64,000 nt of DNA from Natronorubrum sediminis (GTDB lineage Archaea; Halobacteriota; Halobacteria; Halobacteriales; Natrialbaceae): the NCBI RefSeq assembly GCF_900108095.1, contig NZ_FNWL01000001.1, forward strand, positions 62,001-126,000, given 5' to 3'. Position numbers and translations under genes: made by a program. Below, piece after piece: positions 43,022-53,538 of the stretch (the first letter of the stretch is position 1; the number at the start of each line of letters is the position of its first letter). Below the pieces are notes generated by a model, which was given only the letters and a program-made list of their open reading frames with translations, had not been told where the DNA came from and ran no database searches.

Positions 43022-43468
43022 TTACTCGTCCGTCTCGAGTTCGACCAACTCGAGCGATCGGTCGAGATGGCAGACGTCGTGTGGTGCGTCGCCGTGAATT
43101 TCTTTGATCCGGTACTCCTCGTCGAACTCGAGGCCATCGGGTTCACAGAACTCGTGGGAGGGACACTCGACGTACGGACACGGTCCGGAGAGACTCGCCT
43201 TGCTGCCGGCGAATGCCCCCTTGGATGGGATGGTTGCGCGGACCGACGCGGGTTCGACTTCGACGGCGCGAACACCCCCGTCGTGCATCGCACACTCCAG
43301 AGTCTGTGCGTTCTCTCGGATGGCCGTGACGCGGTACTTCGTCTCCGGCTGGAGGTTCAAACACTGGCTTCGGTACGGACAGCCCGCACAGCCATCGGCT
43401 TCGCCGTGATAGACGAATTCGGTTCCCGGCTCGGCGAGGCGGGTTCCGAGGAGGGTAACGGTCGACAT
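43022..43468 (-). CDS. UPF0179 family protein
   Basis: A 148-residue archaeal protein with eight conserved cysteines, including CAGCPYRSQC, CPYVECPSHEFC and VCH. The pattern suggests zinc or Fe-S binding. The family has no assigned role. The promoter TCTTAACC at 43492-43498 lies 27 nt before the ATG, fixing the start. It is separated from the PHP gene by its own transcription signals. Confidence 0.92.
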   Translation of the reverse strand: MSTVTLLGTRLAEPGTEFVYHGEADGCAGCPYRSQCLNLQPETKYRVTAIRENAQTLECAMHDGGVRAVEVEPASVRATIPSKGAFAGSKASLSGPCPYVECPSHEFCEPDGLEFDEEYRIKEIHGDAPHDVCHLDRSLELVELETDE

Positions 43469-43491
43469 ACGTCGTCGTTAGTGGTGGTCGC

Positions 43492-43498
43492 GGTTAAG
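43492..43498 (-). promoter_or_regulatory. TATA element of the UPF0179 gene
   Basis: Minus-strand TCTTAAC is centred 27 nt before the ATG at 43468. Confidence 0.55.
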
Positions 43499-43573
43499 AC
43501 TCACGTCCCCTCGCCGCACGCGGCTGGGTCGATAACGGACTGTCTCGACGGTCGAATCCGCTCTGTGGGCGGA

Positions 43574-43996
43574 TTATTGTTCGCCGACGAGTTCGTCTAA
43601 CCGTTCGAAGTACGTCTCTCGAGGAACCTGATACAACTCGCGGTAGTCGACGTCTCCGTCGTCGAATTCCGTGGCGAGCGCAAGCGTGTACTCGAGGGCG
43701 TCGTTTCTGTTCGCGAACCGTTCCGTCGTCGCCGAGACGTCGGGCTCGAGGTAGAGGGTGACGTACCAATCGTCGTCGGCGTGATTAGCTGGGTTGGTTC
43801 CGGGGCGTCGGGTCCGTGCGCCGTGGGTGAGGTACAGCGTCGGGAGGCAGGCCGGCGGAAAGTCGTCGCCGTTGAATACGTCGGGTCGGTACGCAAGGAC
43901 GAGTCGGCCGTCGTCCCCGCGATTCCAGACGTTCCACTCGGAAGGGAGCGACGTGAGTGGCGTCTCCGAATCCTCCGCCGATGGCGAGTTCGTCAT
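43574..43996 (-). CDS. DUF5820 family protein
   Basis: A 140-residue hydrophilic protein reading SLPSEWNVWNRGDDGRLVLA, LPTLYLTHGARTRRPGTNPA and NADDDWYVTLYLE-like segments, with a Trp-rich N-terminal half. It matches a haloarchaea-specific family with no known function. An AATTTA element centred at about 44024 places transcription start at the ATG. Confidence 0.8.
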   Translation of the reverse strand: MTNSPSAEDSETPLTSLPSEWNVWNRGDDGRLVLAYRPDVFNGDDFPPACLPTLYLTHGARTRRPGTNPANHADDDWYVTLYLEPDVSATTERFANRNDALEYTLALATEFDDGDVDYRELYQVPRETYFERLDELVGEQ

Positions 43997-44604
43997 TAGT
44001 GGCCGTACGCGCGCCCCGCCTAAATTCTCGTCGTCGAGTCGTGAACACCTGTACTCGAGTCGTGAGCGCCGGCACCGACGACAGCGGCCGCGTCGAGCGC
44101 GCGCGACCGATTCCGGCAGTTGCAGGGAGATAACTTATTCGTCGAATTGGCAAACTGTCCGTATGGTGGCAGAAAATGCGGTATAATTCGACACTACCGA
44201 CAGGGAAATATATTCTGGTAAATACCTTTTGGGGCCAAAGCTAAGTACCTGGATTACTCACTCATTAAATACTATCGGTATCCGCTCACCGGACCGATCC
44301 ACTCTGCGCTCGTCCCCGACGCAGCGTCGTTCGAAGCAACACGTGCTTCGTGTACGATGTCGAGTGGTACAAGAAAACACATGACACGACACGGTAGCCC
44401 CTCGGTGCAGTGCTCCCCGCTCCCAGCCCACGTCGCTCGAGGAGCGAGTAGAGAACGGACGCGATGTGTTGTCGCCGGTGAGGCGACCGAGCGGACCCGG
44501 ACGAATCGGTTCCGTCGAAACCGATGGCAACCGCCACCGACTCCGAGCACTCGGCGCGAGGAGAGCCGATGCAGACGGGGGAGAGAACAACTGGCAATGA
44601 TACC
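43997..44604. other. Long promoter/leader region of the prkA operon
   Basis: This 608-bp stretch has no supported gene. It contains the leftward DUF5820 promoter and an AT-rich island (44150-44285) with three TATA-like elements: GTATAATTC (44181), GAAATATATTC (44205) and ATTAAATAC (44264). The last would leave a leader of about 310 nt before ATG 44605, unusually long for this genome, and in-frame ATGs at 44524 and 44569 could be used instead. Confidence 0.45.
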
Positions 44605-46677
44605 ATGACCGGCGATATCGAGACACTCGAGACGCTCAGCACGGATTACAAGGAATCGATGCCCGAAGACCTGCGGGAAACCAAGCCCTTCGATTGGTAC
44701 CTCGGGGAGTGTTACGACGATCCACAGATCACTCGGAACGCTCACCAGCGGGTCGCGGACATGTTCGACTACTACGGCACGACGTACGACGAGACCGAAG
44801 GTGTCGTCGAGTACCAACTCGCCAGCGAAGATCCACTGGGCGACGGTGAGAACACGTTCTACGGAAACGTCATCCACCACTCGATTCACGAGTTCGTGAA
44901 CAAGGTCAAATCGGGTGCCCGCCGATTGGGTCCCGAGCGTCGAATCAAGTTGCTGCTCGGCCCCGTCGGCTCCGGGAAGTCACACTTCGACAAGCAAGTC
45001 CGCAAGTACTTCGAAGATTACACCCTCCGCGAAGCGGGCCGAATGTACACATTCCGGTGGACGAACCTCTGTGACGTCATCGTCGATCAAGACCCCGCCG
45101 ACGACGTCGTCCGTTCGCCGATGAATCAGGACCCACTCGTCCTCTTGCCACTCGAGCAACGCCAGCGGGTGATCGACGATCTGAACGAACGACTCGACGC
45201 ACCCTACACGATCCAGAACGAGCAGGCGCTCGATCCGGAAAGCGAGTTCTACCTGGATAAACTGCTGGCATACTACGACGACGACCTCCAGCAGGTACTC
45301 GAGAATCACGTCGAGATCGTCCGTCTCGTCGCCGACGAGAACAAACGACAGGGCCTCGAGACGTTCGAGCCAAAGGACAAGAAGAACCAGGACGAGACGG
45401 AACTGACGGGCGACGTCAACTACTCGAAGATCGCCATCTACGGGGAAAGCGACCCGCGCGCGTTCGATTACTCGGGGGCGTTCTGTAACGCGAACCGGGG
45501 CATCTTCTCCGGCGAGGAGTTGCTGAAGCTTCAACGGGAGTTCCTCTACGACTTCCTGCACGCGACACAAGAGCAGACGATCAAACCGAAGAACAATCCT
45601 CGGATCGACATCGACCAGGTGATCGTCGGGCGAACGAACATGCCCGAGTACAAGGATAAGAAGGGCGACGAGAAGATGGAGGCGTTCAACGACCGCACCA
45701 AGCGGATCGACTTCCCCTACGTCCTCAGCTACGAGGACGAAGCCAGTATCTACGAGAAGATGCTGAACAACGCCGACGTCCCGGACATCAACGTCGAACC
45801 ACACACTCTCGAGATGGCGGGGCTCTTCGGCGTCCTCACGCGAGTCGAAGAGCCAGACACCGAGACGGTCGATCTGCTCTCGAAGGCGAAGGCCTACAAC
45901 GGGGAAATCGACGAAGGCGACGACATCGACAGCAAGAAGCTCCGCGAGGAAGCCGAACAGAAGGCCGAGATTGGCGAAGGGATGGTCGGCGTCTCGCCCC
46001 GGTTCATCGGGGACGAGATCGCCGAGGCGATCATGGACTCCAAACATCGCAGCCGGGGCTTCCTCTCGCCGCTGACGGTGTTCAACTTCTTCGAGGAGAA
46101 CTTAGAGCACCACGGCTCGATTCCCGAGGAGAACTTCGAGCAGTACTACCGCTACCTCGAGACGGTTCGCGAGGAGTACAAGGAGCGAGCCATCGAGGAC
46201 GTTCGCCACGCGCTGGCCTACGACATCGACGAGATCCAGCGCCAGGGCGAGAAGTACATGGACCACGTGATGGCCTACATCGACGACGACACCATCGAGG
46301 ACAGCCTCACGGGCCGCGAGCAAGAACCGGACGAAACCTTCCTCCGTAGCGTCGAGGAGAAACTCGACGTGCCAGAAGACCGGAAGGAAGACTTCCGTCA
46401 GGAGGTGTCGAATTGGGTCTCTCGTCGCGCACGCGAAGGAGAGGCATTTAACCCACAGGACAACGAGCGCCTGCGCCGCGCACTCGAGCGCAAACTCTGG
46501 GAGGACAAGAAACACAACATCAACTTCTCCGCGCTGGTGAGCGCCAACGAGTTCGACGACGACGAGCGTTCGGCGTGGATCGACGCGCTGATCGAACAGG
46601 GCTACTCCGAGGGCGGCGCGAAGGAAGTACTCGAGTTCGCCGGCGCGGAGGTCGCCAAAGCAGAGATGGAAGACTAA
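44605..46677 (+). CDS. prkA1: PrkA-family AAA+ protein, paralogue 1
   Basis: A 690-residue homologue of PrkA/YeaG. Residues 119-126 are the Walker A loop GPVGSGKS in the PrkA-type AAA domain. QVIVGRTNMPEYKDKK and the C-terminal PrkA domain from about 370 (with FNDRTKRIDFPYVLS) follow. PrkA was named a serine kinase but the sequence shows a AAA+ ATPase with a family-specific C-terminal part. It starts MTGDIETLETLSTDYKESMP; two earlier in-frame ATGs add a nonconserved Ser/Thr-rich tail. One base separates its stop from the next gene. Confidence 0.9.
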   Translation: MTGDIETLETLSTDYKESMPEDLRETKPFDWYLGECYDDPQITRNAHQRVADMFDYYGTTYDETEGVVEYQLASEDPLGDGENTFYGNVIHHSIHEFVNKVKSGARRLGPERRIKLLLGPVGSGKSHFDKQVRKYFEDYTLREAGRMYTFRWTNLCDVIVDQDPADDVVRSPMNQDPLVLLPLEQRQRVIDDLNERLDAPYTIQNEQALDPESEFYLDKLLAYYDDDLQQVLENHVEIVRLVADENKRQGLETFEPKDKKNQDETELTGDVNYSKIAIYGESDPRAFDYSGAFCNANRGIFSGEELLKLQREFLYDFLHATQEQTIKPKNNPRIDIDQVIVGRTNMPEYKDKKGDEKMEAFNDRTKRIDFPYVLSYEDEASIYEKMLNNADVPDINVEPHTLEMAGLFGVLTRVEEPDTETVDLLSKAKAYNGEIDEGDDIDSKKLREEAEQKAEIGEGMVGVSPRFIGDEIAEAIMDSKHRSRGFLSPLTVFNFFEENLEHHGSIPEENFEQYYRYLETVREEYKERAIEDVRHALAYDIDEIQRQGEKYMDHVMAYIDDDTIEDSLTGREQEPDETFLRSVEEKLDVPEDRKEDFRQEVSNWVSRRAREGEAFNPQDNERLRRALERKLWEDKKHNINFSALVSANEFDDDERSAWIDALIEQGYSEGGAKEVLEFAGAEVAKAEMED

Positions 46678-46678
46678 C

Positions 46679-48964
46679 ATGACCGGCAACGACTACGTCA
46701 CCGAGGCCGACCGCGCGTTAGAAGAGACCTACGAGGAGCCGATGGGTCTCGCGGCGTACGTCGATCGGATCTTCGAAAACCCGACGATCGCCTCTCACGC
46801 CTCGAAGTACCTGCTCGAGGCGATCGAAGCCGCGGGTACCCGTACCGTCGTCGAGGAGGGCGAGGAGAACGAACGCTACCGGTTCTTCGACGATCCGCAC
46901 AACGACGGTGAGCACGCCATCCTCGGGAACACCGAGGTGCTCAATCGGTTCGTCGACGACCTCCGATCCATCGCGGCTGGCCGAGCGAAAGACGAGAAGA
47001 TCATCTGGTTCGAGGGGCCGACCGCGACCGGCAAGTCCGAACTCAAACGCTGTCTGGTCAACGGCCTGCGGGAGTACTCGAAGACGCCAGAAGGTCGTCG
47101 GTACACGGTCGAGTGGAACGTCGTCTCGGGCGAGGCCGACGAGCGCGGCCTGAGCTACGGCGGCGACCCTTCGGCGGGGGACGAGCAGTACTGGTACGAG
47201 AGTCCCGTCCAGACACATCCGCTGTCGGTGTTTCCCGAGGAAATTCGAACCGGCCTCCTCGCCGACCTGAACGAACGAATCGAGGACCACGTTCCGATAC
47301 GCGTCGACACCGCCCTCGATCCGTTCTCTCGAGAGGCCTACGACTACCTCGAGGAACGGTACCGGCGAGCGGGTGAAGACGCCCTGTTCTCTGCGATCAC
47401 CGACGAGGATCACCTGCGAGTGAAGAACTACGTCGTCGACGTGGGTCAGGGCGTCGGCGTCCTTCACTCCGAAGACGAGGGGCTACCCAAGGAGCGACTC
47501 GTCGGCTCGTGGATGCACGGCATGGTCCAAGAGTTAGACTCCCGCGGGCGAAAGAATCCGCAGGCGTTCAGCTACGACGGCGTCCTTTCCCAGGGCAACG
47601 GCGTGCTCACGATCGTCGAGGACGCGGCCCAACACGCCGACTTGCTCCAGAAACTGCTGAACGTCCCCGACGAGCAGTCGGTCAAGCTAGACAAGGGAAT
47701 CGGGATGGACGTCGATACGCAGATGCTCATCATCTCGAACCCCGACCTCGAGGCCCAACTCAATCAACACGCGGATAGAAACGGAATGGACCCGCTCAAG
47801 GCGCTCAAACGCCGCCTCGACAAACACCAGTTTGGCTACCTGACGAACCTGAGTCTCGAGTGTGAACTCATCCACCGCGAGTTGACCAACGAAACCGAAA
47901 TCTGGGACGCTGAGGGCTACGACGAACTCGAGGAGCGGATTCGAGAGCCGGTGACGGTGACGCTCAAAGATCAGGACGGGCAGACGCGAATAGAGGAGTT
48001 CGCACCGCACGCGATCGAGGCGGCCGCACTGTACGCGGTCGCGACGCGACTCGACGAGGAGAACCTCCCCAACGGCCTGGACCTGGTCGACAAGGCGTTG
48101 ATCTACGATCAGGGGTACCTCCAGGAAGGCGATACCCGCCGGGAGAAAGAAGACTTCGACTTCGACGACGATAACCACGACGGCGAGCACGGAATCCCGG
48201 TCACGTACACGAGGGACACCCTCGCCGAACTCGTCCAGACCGAACGGGACCGCCACCATCCCGAATTCCCCGTCGAGAACGTCGTCATGCCTCGAGACGT
48301 GTTGAACACGATGGCCGAAGGGCTCTCCGACGCCCCCGTCTTCTCGACGGGCGAGCGTTCGGAGTTCGAAAATCGAATCGTGCCGGTGAAAAATTACATC
48401 TTCGACAGACAAGAGAGCGACGTCATCGAGGCCATCATGTACGACAAACGCGTCGACGAGGAGACCGTCGCCGAGTACGTCGAACAGGTCTACGCCTGGG
48501 AGACTGACGAACCCCTACAGAACGACCGCGGCGAACGCGTCGAGCCCGATCCGTTGAAGATGAAACTCTTCGAGATCGAACACCTCGGTCGGTTCTCGGA
48601 GGCAGAATACGAGGGGAACTTGCCTCGAGAGAGCGTTCGAAACTTCCGTCGCGAGAAGGTCATCACGTCGCTCAATCGGCACGCGTGGGAGCACCGCGAC
48701 GAGGACTTCGCCGTCGAGGACGTCGATCTCACGGCGATTCCGGTGATCAAGTCGGTCCTCGAAAGCCACGATTGGGAGGACGTGCGCCGAACCTTCGAGG
48801 ACTTCGATCCGCGACAGTGGGATGACCCACCGAGCGGGACGGAGACGGCAGCGATCAAAGCCCAAACGATCGAGACGATGGTCGACCAGTTCGCGTACTC
48901 CCCCGCGTCGGCCGAGTTGACCAGCAGACACGTTATGGGACAGGTGAGCTACCGATGGGACTGA
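46679..48964 (+). CDS. prkA2: PrkA-family AAA+ protein, paralogue 2
   Basis: A 761-residue paralogue of the preceding protein. Its Walker A is GPTATGKS (113-120), followed by the long acidic insertion with the AAA core ending near [14 protein letters not shown]. The C-terminal PrkA domain is retained ([13 protein letters not shown]). It differs from paralogue 1 in having a variant P-loop and additional acidic segments, so the pair probably works as a hetero-oligomer. It overlaps the yeaH gene by 10 bp. Its substrate and effect are unknown. Confidence 0.9.
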   Translation: MTGNDYVTEADRALEETYEEPMGLAAYVDRIFENPTIASHASKYLLEAIEAAGTRTVVEEGEENERYRFFDDPHNDGEHAILGNTEVLNRFVDDLRSIAAGRAKDEKIIWFEGPTATGKSELKRCLVNGLREYSKTPEGRRYTVEWNVVSGEADERGLSYGGDPSAGDEQYWYESPVQTHPLSVFPEEIRTGLLADLNERIEDHVPIRVDTALDPFSREAYDYLEERYRRAGEDALFSAITDEDHLRVKNYVVDVGQGVGVLHSEDEGLPKERLVGSWMHGMVQELDSRGRKNPQAFSYDGVLSQGNGVLTIVEDAAQHADLLQKLLNVPDEQSVKLDKGIGMDVDTQMLIISNPDLEAQLNQHADRNGMDPLKALKRRLDKHQFGYLTNLSLECELIHRELTNETEIWDAEGYDELEERIREPVTVTLKDQDGQTRIEEFAPHAIEAAALYAVATRLDEENLPNGLDLVDKALIYDQGYLQEGDTRREKEDFDFDDDNHDGEHGIPVTYTRDTLAELVQTERDRHHPEFPVENVVMPRDVLNTMAEGLSDAPVFSTGERSEFENRIVPVKNYIFDRQESDVIEAIMYDKRVDEETVAEYVEQVYAWETDEPLQNDRGERVEPDPLKMKLFEIEHLGRFSEAEYEGNLPRESVRNFRREKVITSLNRHAWEHRDEDFAVEDVDLTAIPVIKSVLESHDWEDVRRTFEDFDPRQWDDPPSGTETAAIKAQTIETMVDQFAYSPASAELTSRHVMGQVSYRWD

Positions 48965-50280
48965 GAGACGACCTCGAGCGATTCCGTGAAGTGGGTGAAA
49001 AGCGCCGCGAAGATCTGGCCGACTTCATCCAGTACGGCGACCTCGCCGGCGGGAAGGAGTCGATCCAGATTCCGGTGAAAATCGTCTCCCTACCCGAATT
49101 CGAGTACGACCAATTCGACAAGGGCGGCATCGGTCAGGGAGACGGCGACACGCCCGACGTGGGACAGCCGGTCGGCCAGCCACAGCCACAACCGGGTGAC
49201 GACGACGGTGACGACGGCGAACCCGGCGAGGAAGGCAGCGAGCACGAGTACTACGAGATGGACCCCGAGGAGTTCGCCCAGGAACTCGACGAGGAGTTGG
49301 GTCTCGACTTAGATCCGAAGGGGAAGACGGTCGTCGAGGAGAAGGAAGGCCCCTTCACGGACATGACCCGAACGGGCCCCGACAGTACGCTCGACTTCGA
49401 GCGGATGTTCAAGGAGGGCCTCAAGCGAAAACTCGCGATGGACTTCGACGAGGAGTTCCTTCGGGAAGTCTGCAAGGTCGAGGGAATCACGCCTCGAGCG
49501 GTCTTCGAGTGGGCACGCGGCGAAAGCCTCCCCGTCTCGATGGCCTGGATCGAGGAGGCCTACAGCGAGGTTCCCGACGACGAGCGTGGAACGTGGGCCT
49601 CTATCGAAGAACTCGAGGCGAACGTCGAGCGCGAGAGCGTCCAGCAGAAGATTCGCCGTGAAGGGATCAAGCACGTCCCGTTCCGACGCGAGGACGAACG
49701 CTACCGCTACCCCGAGATCATCGAGGAGAAAGAGAAGAACGTCGTCGTGGTCAACATCCGCGACGTCTCGGGTTCGATGCGCGAGAAGAAACGCGAACTC
49801 GTCGAGCGAACGTTCACGCCGCTAGATTGGTACCTGCAGGGCAAGTACGACAACGCCGAGTTCGTCTACATCGCCCACGACGCGGAAGCCTGGGCCGTCG
49901 AGCGCGACGACTTCTTTGGCATCCGAAGCGGCGGCGGGACGAAAATCTCGAGCGCGTACGAACTCGCGAACGAGTTGCTCGAGGAGTACCCCTGGAGCGA
50001 CTGGAATCGCTACGTCTTCGCCGCGGGTGACTCCGAGAACTCGAGTAACGACACGGGGGAACGAGTTATTCCGTTGATGGAGGAAATCGACGCGAACCTC
50101 CACGCCTACGTCGAGACCCAACCTTCGGGCAACGCGATCAACGCGACCCACGCCGAGGAACTCGAGCGACACTTCGGCACCGATGCGGACGACGTGGCGG
50201 TAGCGTACGTCAACAGCAAAGACGACGTGACCGACGCGATTTACGAAATTCTCTCGACGGAGAGTGAGGGCGATGACTGA
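48955..50280 (+). CDS. yeaH: YeaH/YhbH family (UPF0229) protein with vWA domain
   Basis: A 441-residue protein. It has an N-terminal acidic, Gln/Pro/Gly-rich linker (about 60-95), the [16 protein letters not shown] segment typical of the family and, from about 262, a von Willebrand A domain with MIDAS-like [11 protein letters not shown]. In bacteria, yeaG(prkA)-yeaH genes are cotranscribed, and the YeaH-vWA is thought to be a partner of the AAA protein, as in other AAA/vWA pairs. It overlaps prkA2 by 10 bp. Confidence 0.92.
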   Translation: MGLRDDLERFREVGEKRREDLADFIQYGDLAGGKESIQIPVKIVSLPEFEYDQFDKGGIGQGDGDTPDVGQPVGQPQPQPGDDDGDDGEPGEEGSEHEYYEMDPEEFAQELDEELGLDLDPKGKTVVEEKEGPFTDMTRTGPDSTLDFERMFKEGLKRKLAMDFDEEFLREVCKVEGITPRAVFEWARGESLPVSMAWIEEAYSEVPDDERGTWASIEELEANVERESVQQKIRREGIKHVPFRREDERYRYPEIIEEKEKNVVVVNIRDVSGSMREKKRELVERTFTPLDWYLQGKYDNAEFVYIAHDAEAWAVERDDFFGIRSGGGTKISSAYELANELLEEYPWSDWNRYVFAAGDSENSSNDTGERVIPLMEEIDANLHAYVETQPSGNAINATHAEELERHFGTDADDVAVAYVNSKDDVTDAIYEILSTESEGDD

Positions 50281-50315
50281 GAGCGGACTAGCACGACACA
50301 ACCACAGTGGTGTCC

Positions 50316-52349
50316 ATGAGTAAGACAAACTCCAACGCGGATCGCTTCCGCAAACAGGCGATCGCGAGCGACCTCGAGGAACCGGTTTCGGAAGCCAGAA
50401 ACTTGGCCGAAAAACTCGGCCTCGAGCCGTATCCGGTCAAGTACTGGATCATCGATTACGACGAGATGAACGAACTCATCGCCTACGGGGGGTTCCAGAA
50501 CCGGTACCCACACTGGCGCTGGGGGATGCAGTACGACCGACAGCAAAAGCAAGGCCAGTACGGCGGCGGCAAGGCCTTCGAGATCGTCAACAACGACAAT
50601 CCAGCCCACGCGTTCCTCCAGGAGTCGAACACGATCGCGGACCAGAAGGCCGTCATCACCCACGTCGAAGCCCATTCCGATTTCTTCGCGAACAACGAGT
50701 GGTTCGGACTGTTCACCAGCGGCCGAACAGACGAACAGGTCAACGCTGCGGCGATGTTGGCCCGGCACGCGCGTGCCATCGACGAGTACATGGCCGACCC
50801 CGACATCGACCGCGCGGAAGTCGAAAAGTGGATCGACCACTGTCTCTCCCTCGAGGACAACATCGACCAACACCAGGTCTTCGTGCGTCGACTCGAGGTA
50901 GACGGACCGACGGATGACCTCGAGGACCTCGACGACGACCTCGCGGAGAAGGTGGCCGAACTCGACCTCTCCGAGGAGATCAAAGGCGAGGTGTTCGACA
51001 AGGAGTGGCTCGAAAAACTCGAGGCGGGCGAGGAGTCCGTGACGTTCCCCGAAGAGCCCCAAAAGGATATACTCGCGTTCGTTCGCGAACACGGGAAACA
51101 GTACGACGGCGAGGCGGGTCGCGCCCTCGAGATGACCGAGTGGCAACGCGACATCCTGGATATGATGCGCGCCGAGGCGTACTACTTCGCCGCCCAGAAG
51201 ATGACGAAGGTGATGAACGAGGGGTGGGCCGCTTACTGGGAGTCGACGATGATGACCGACGAGGGTTTTGCCGGCGACGACGAGTTCCTGAACTACGCCG
51301 ACCACATGGCCAAGGTGTTGGCTTCCGGCGGGCTCAATCCTTACAGCCTCGGCATGGAGCTCTGGGAGTACGTCGAGAACCGAACGAACCGACGCGAGGT
51401 GCTCGAGCACCTGCTTCGAATCGAGGGCGTCTCGTGGCGGAACCTGATGGACGTCGTCGACTTCGACGAGGTTCGGGACGCGCTCGAGCCACCAGCGCCA
51501 CTCGCGACGATCACGCCGGAGACGATCGAGGAACTCGCGGACGTTCCAGACGAATACGTCGACCACGACGCACTCGAGGCGGCACGGGCGGGTGAAATCG
51601 ACGTCGAGCGCTATCCCTGGAAGGTGCTCACCACCGAGGGGTTGGCCCGACGCCACTACTCGCTGCTCAAGCGCCAACATCGCGGCTTCCTGACTCGAGT
51701 CAGTCAGAACGATGTGGAGCAGATCGGTCGCTACCTCTTCGACGACGCTCGGTACGAGTCCGTCGAGGAGGCGCTCGCGGACGTCGACTTCTCGGCCGGC
51801 TGGAATCGGATGTACGACATTCGCGAGAGCCACAACGACGTGACGTTCCTCGACGAATTCCTCACGGAGGAGTTCATCACGGAGAACAACTACTTCACGT
51901 ACGAACACTCGAAGGCGACCGGGCAGTACCACGTCGCGAGCGACGCCGCCGAGGACGTCAAGAAGAAGCTCCTGTTGCAGTTCACCAACTTCGGCAAGCC
52001 GACGATCGCGGTCTACGACGGCAATTACAACAACGCGAACGAACTGCTCCTTGGCCACCAGTACAACGGCGTGATGCTCGATCTCGGGAAGGCTCGAGAA
52101 ACCCTCAAGCGGATCTTCGAACTGTGGGGTCGTCCGGTGAACGTACAGACGATCGTCAAGGAGGTCAACGAACACGACGTCGAAGTGGCGAAACGACGGA
52201 ACCGAGAGCCAGAGCCAGAAGAGCAAGGCAAGTTGCTTCGCTACGACGGCGAGGAGATAACCGTCGAGGACCTCCCCTGGGAGGAAGTCGATCATCTCGC
52301 TGCAGACGACGTCGACTACGATACGAAACCGGACGAGTGGCTCGCGTAG
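50316..52349 (+). CDS. SpoVR family protein
   Basis: A 677-residue protein matching SpoVR/YcgB: the N-terminal KYWIIDYDEMNELIAYGGFQ and RYPHWRWGM, VEAHSDFFANN, NEGWAAYWESTMM and LGMELWEYVENR. Bacterial spoVR genes accompany prkA and yeaH, as here, and are involved in spore cortex or stationary-phase physiology by unknown chemistry. The ATG at 50316 follows a short spacer after yeaH. It ends the operon. Confidence 0.94.
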   Translation: MSKTNSNADRFRKQAIASDLEEPVSEARNLAEKLGLEPYPVKYWIIDYDEMNELIAYGGFQNRYPHWRWGMQYDRQQKQGQYGGGKAFEIVNNDNPAHAFLQESNTIADQKAVITHVEAHSDFFANNEWFGLFTSGRTDEQVNAAAMLARHARAIDEYMADPDIDRAEVEKWIDHCLSLEDNIDQHQVFVRRLEVDGPTDDLEDLDDDLAEKVAELDLSEEIKGEVFDKEWLEKLEAGEESVTFPEEPQKDILAFVREHGKQYDGEAGRALEMTEWQRDILDMMRAEAYYFAAQKMTKVMNEGWAAYWESTMMTDEGFAGDDEFLNYADHMAKVLASGGLNPYSLGMELWEYVENRTNRREVLEHLLRIEGVSWRNLMDVVDFDEVRDALEPPAPLATITPETIEELADVPDEYVDHDALEAARAGEIDVERYPWKVLTTEGLARRHYSLLKRQHRGFLTRVSQNDVEQIGRYLFDDARYESVEEALADVDFSAGWNRMYDIRESHNDVTFLDEFLTEEFITENNYFTYEHSKATGQYHVASDAAEDVKKKLLLQFTNFGKPTIAVYDGNYNNANELLLGHQYNGVMLDLGKARETLKRIFELWGRPVNVQTIVKEVNEHDVEVAKRRNREPEPEEQGKLLRYDGEEITVEDLPWEEVDHLAADDVDYDTKPDEWLA

Positions 52350-52426
52350 TGGATGTTTTCGCCACCCTAGACGCGAAGTAAACACTCGGAACGCTTTTGA
52401 CCCTAATTACCAATACTGAGAACAGC

Positions 52427-53476
52427 ATGGATGGGGAAGGGGTTGGATCACTCGACCAGCGACAAGCCGCTGGCTCGCCGTTCGACGTGCCGGCCATTCT
52501 CGCACAGCTAGATAGACGCGATCCGGCCGAACAACGCGTCGCGGTCGAAACGATTCGAGAGACGATTGCGGACGAACCCCGCGCCTGCGTCCCGACGGTC
52601 CCGAAACTCAGAGCACTCCTCGAGCAAGACCCACTCGAGTACCACGAGACGGTCGCGTACTGTCTCGCCGAACTCGCAGCGGAGTTTCCAGCAGACGTCG
52701 CACCGTCCGTCGCGGAACTCGTTACCTTCGCCAGCGAGCATCCGACCCAGTCCGCGACGGGGGAGGTACTTCGCTGTCTCGAGGCGGTCGCACGCGAACA
52801 GCCAGCGACTGTCTCCGACTACGTGGCATCGATAGCCAAGGTGATCGACGAGCGACCCGGATACGACGAGTGGGGGCTCCGTCTCCTACAGCACGTTTCT
52901 CACTCGAACCCGGTTGCAACCACATCAGCGGTCCCGGTTCTCCTGGATGCCCTCGAAGCGGACTCAGAAGCGACCGGAACGCAGGTCCTTCCGGTATTCG
53001 GTCGACTCGCACGCGCGGGTCGATTATCATCAGCGTGTGAATCGGCCGAAATGGACTCGAGTTTCGAGTCGCTCCTCGAGGAGACAACCCAACTCCTCGA
53101 CCACGACGTGGATGCGCTCAGACGAAACGCGATCGGCTGTCTGGCTGACGTCGCCACCCACTCTCCGACTGCTGTCACGCCACCCTCACCCGCGCTCGTG
53201 GGTGCACTCGACTCGACTGACCCACAGACACGGGCGAACGCGGCCGTCGTCTTCGCTCGCGTCGCGATGGAGACGAACGTAATTCCCGAGAACGCACGCG
53301 AGCCACTGATCGGCGCACTCGCCACCGATCACGAGCGTGTCCGGGCGAACGCGTGTGTCGCACTCGGCTACGGTCGCGTCGAAACCGCGAGTGATCGACT
53401 CGAGACGTTGGCAGACGACGACCCGGAACCGAGTGTTCGCGAACGAGCCGAGTGGGCCCTCGAGCGACTCTCCTGA
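52427..53476 (+). CDS. HEAT-repeat protein
   Basis: A 349-residue protein made of about eight paired-helix HEAT-like repeats (for example DRRDPAEQRVAVETIRETIAD, VDALRRNAIGCLADVATHSP, DPQTRANAAVVFARVAM and DHERVRANACVALGYGR). Such alpha solenoids bind other proteins or tRNA. No enzymatic domain is present. The ATG at 52427 is favoured by a GCTTTTGAC element about 29 nt upstream. Its partner is unknown; it lies 77 bp after spoVR and may form part of that transcription unit. Confidence 0.82.
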   Translation: MDGEGVGSLDQRQAAGSPFDVPAILAQLDRRDPAEQRVAVETIRETIADEPRACVPTVPKLRALLEQDPLEYHETVAYCLAELAAEFPADVAPSVAELVTFASEHPTQSATGEVLRCLEAVAREQPATVSDYVASIAKVIDERPGYDEWGLRLLQHVSHSNPVATTSAVPVLLDALEADSEATGTQVLPVFGRLARAGRLSSACESAEMDSSFESLLEETTQLLDHDVDALRRNAIGCLADVATHSPTAVTPPSPALVGALDSTDPQTRANAAVVFARVAMETNVIPENAREPLIGALATDHERVRANACVALGYGRVETASDRLETLADDDPEPSVRERAEWALERLS

Positions 53477-53538
53477 AACGATCGTCGGTCGACGCCGTGA
53501 GCGAAACTGGATAGGGAGTCCGTCGCGTGGTCTCACGT

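Noticed and set aside
44357-44608. 83-codon ORF ending in ATGA overlap with prkA1
   Set aside because: Arg/Pro/Ser-rich in a shadow-like way, without promoter spacing; the overlap is probably chance.
50241-52385. 714-codon open frame on the - strand opposite spoVR
   Set aside because: It is antisense to the well-recognised SpoVR family gene. Long antisense frames are expected at this GC content and no domain is visible.
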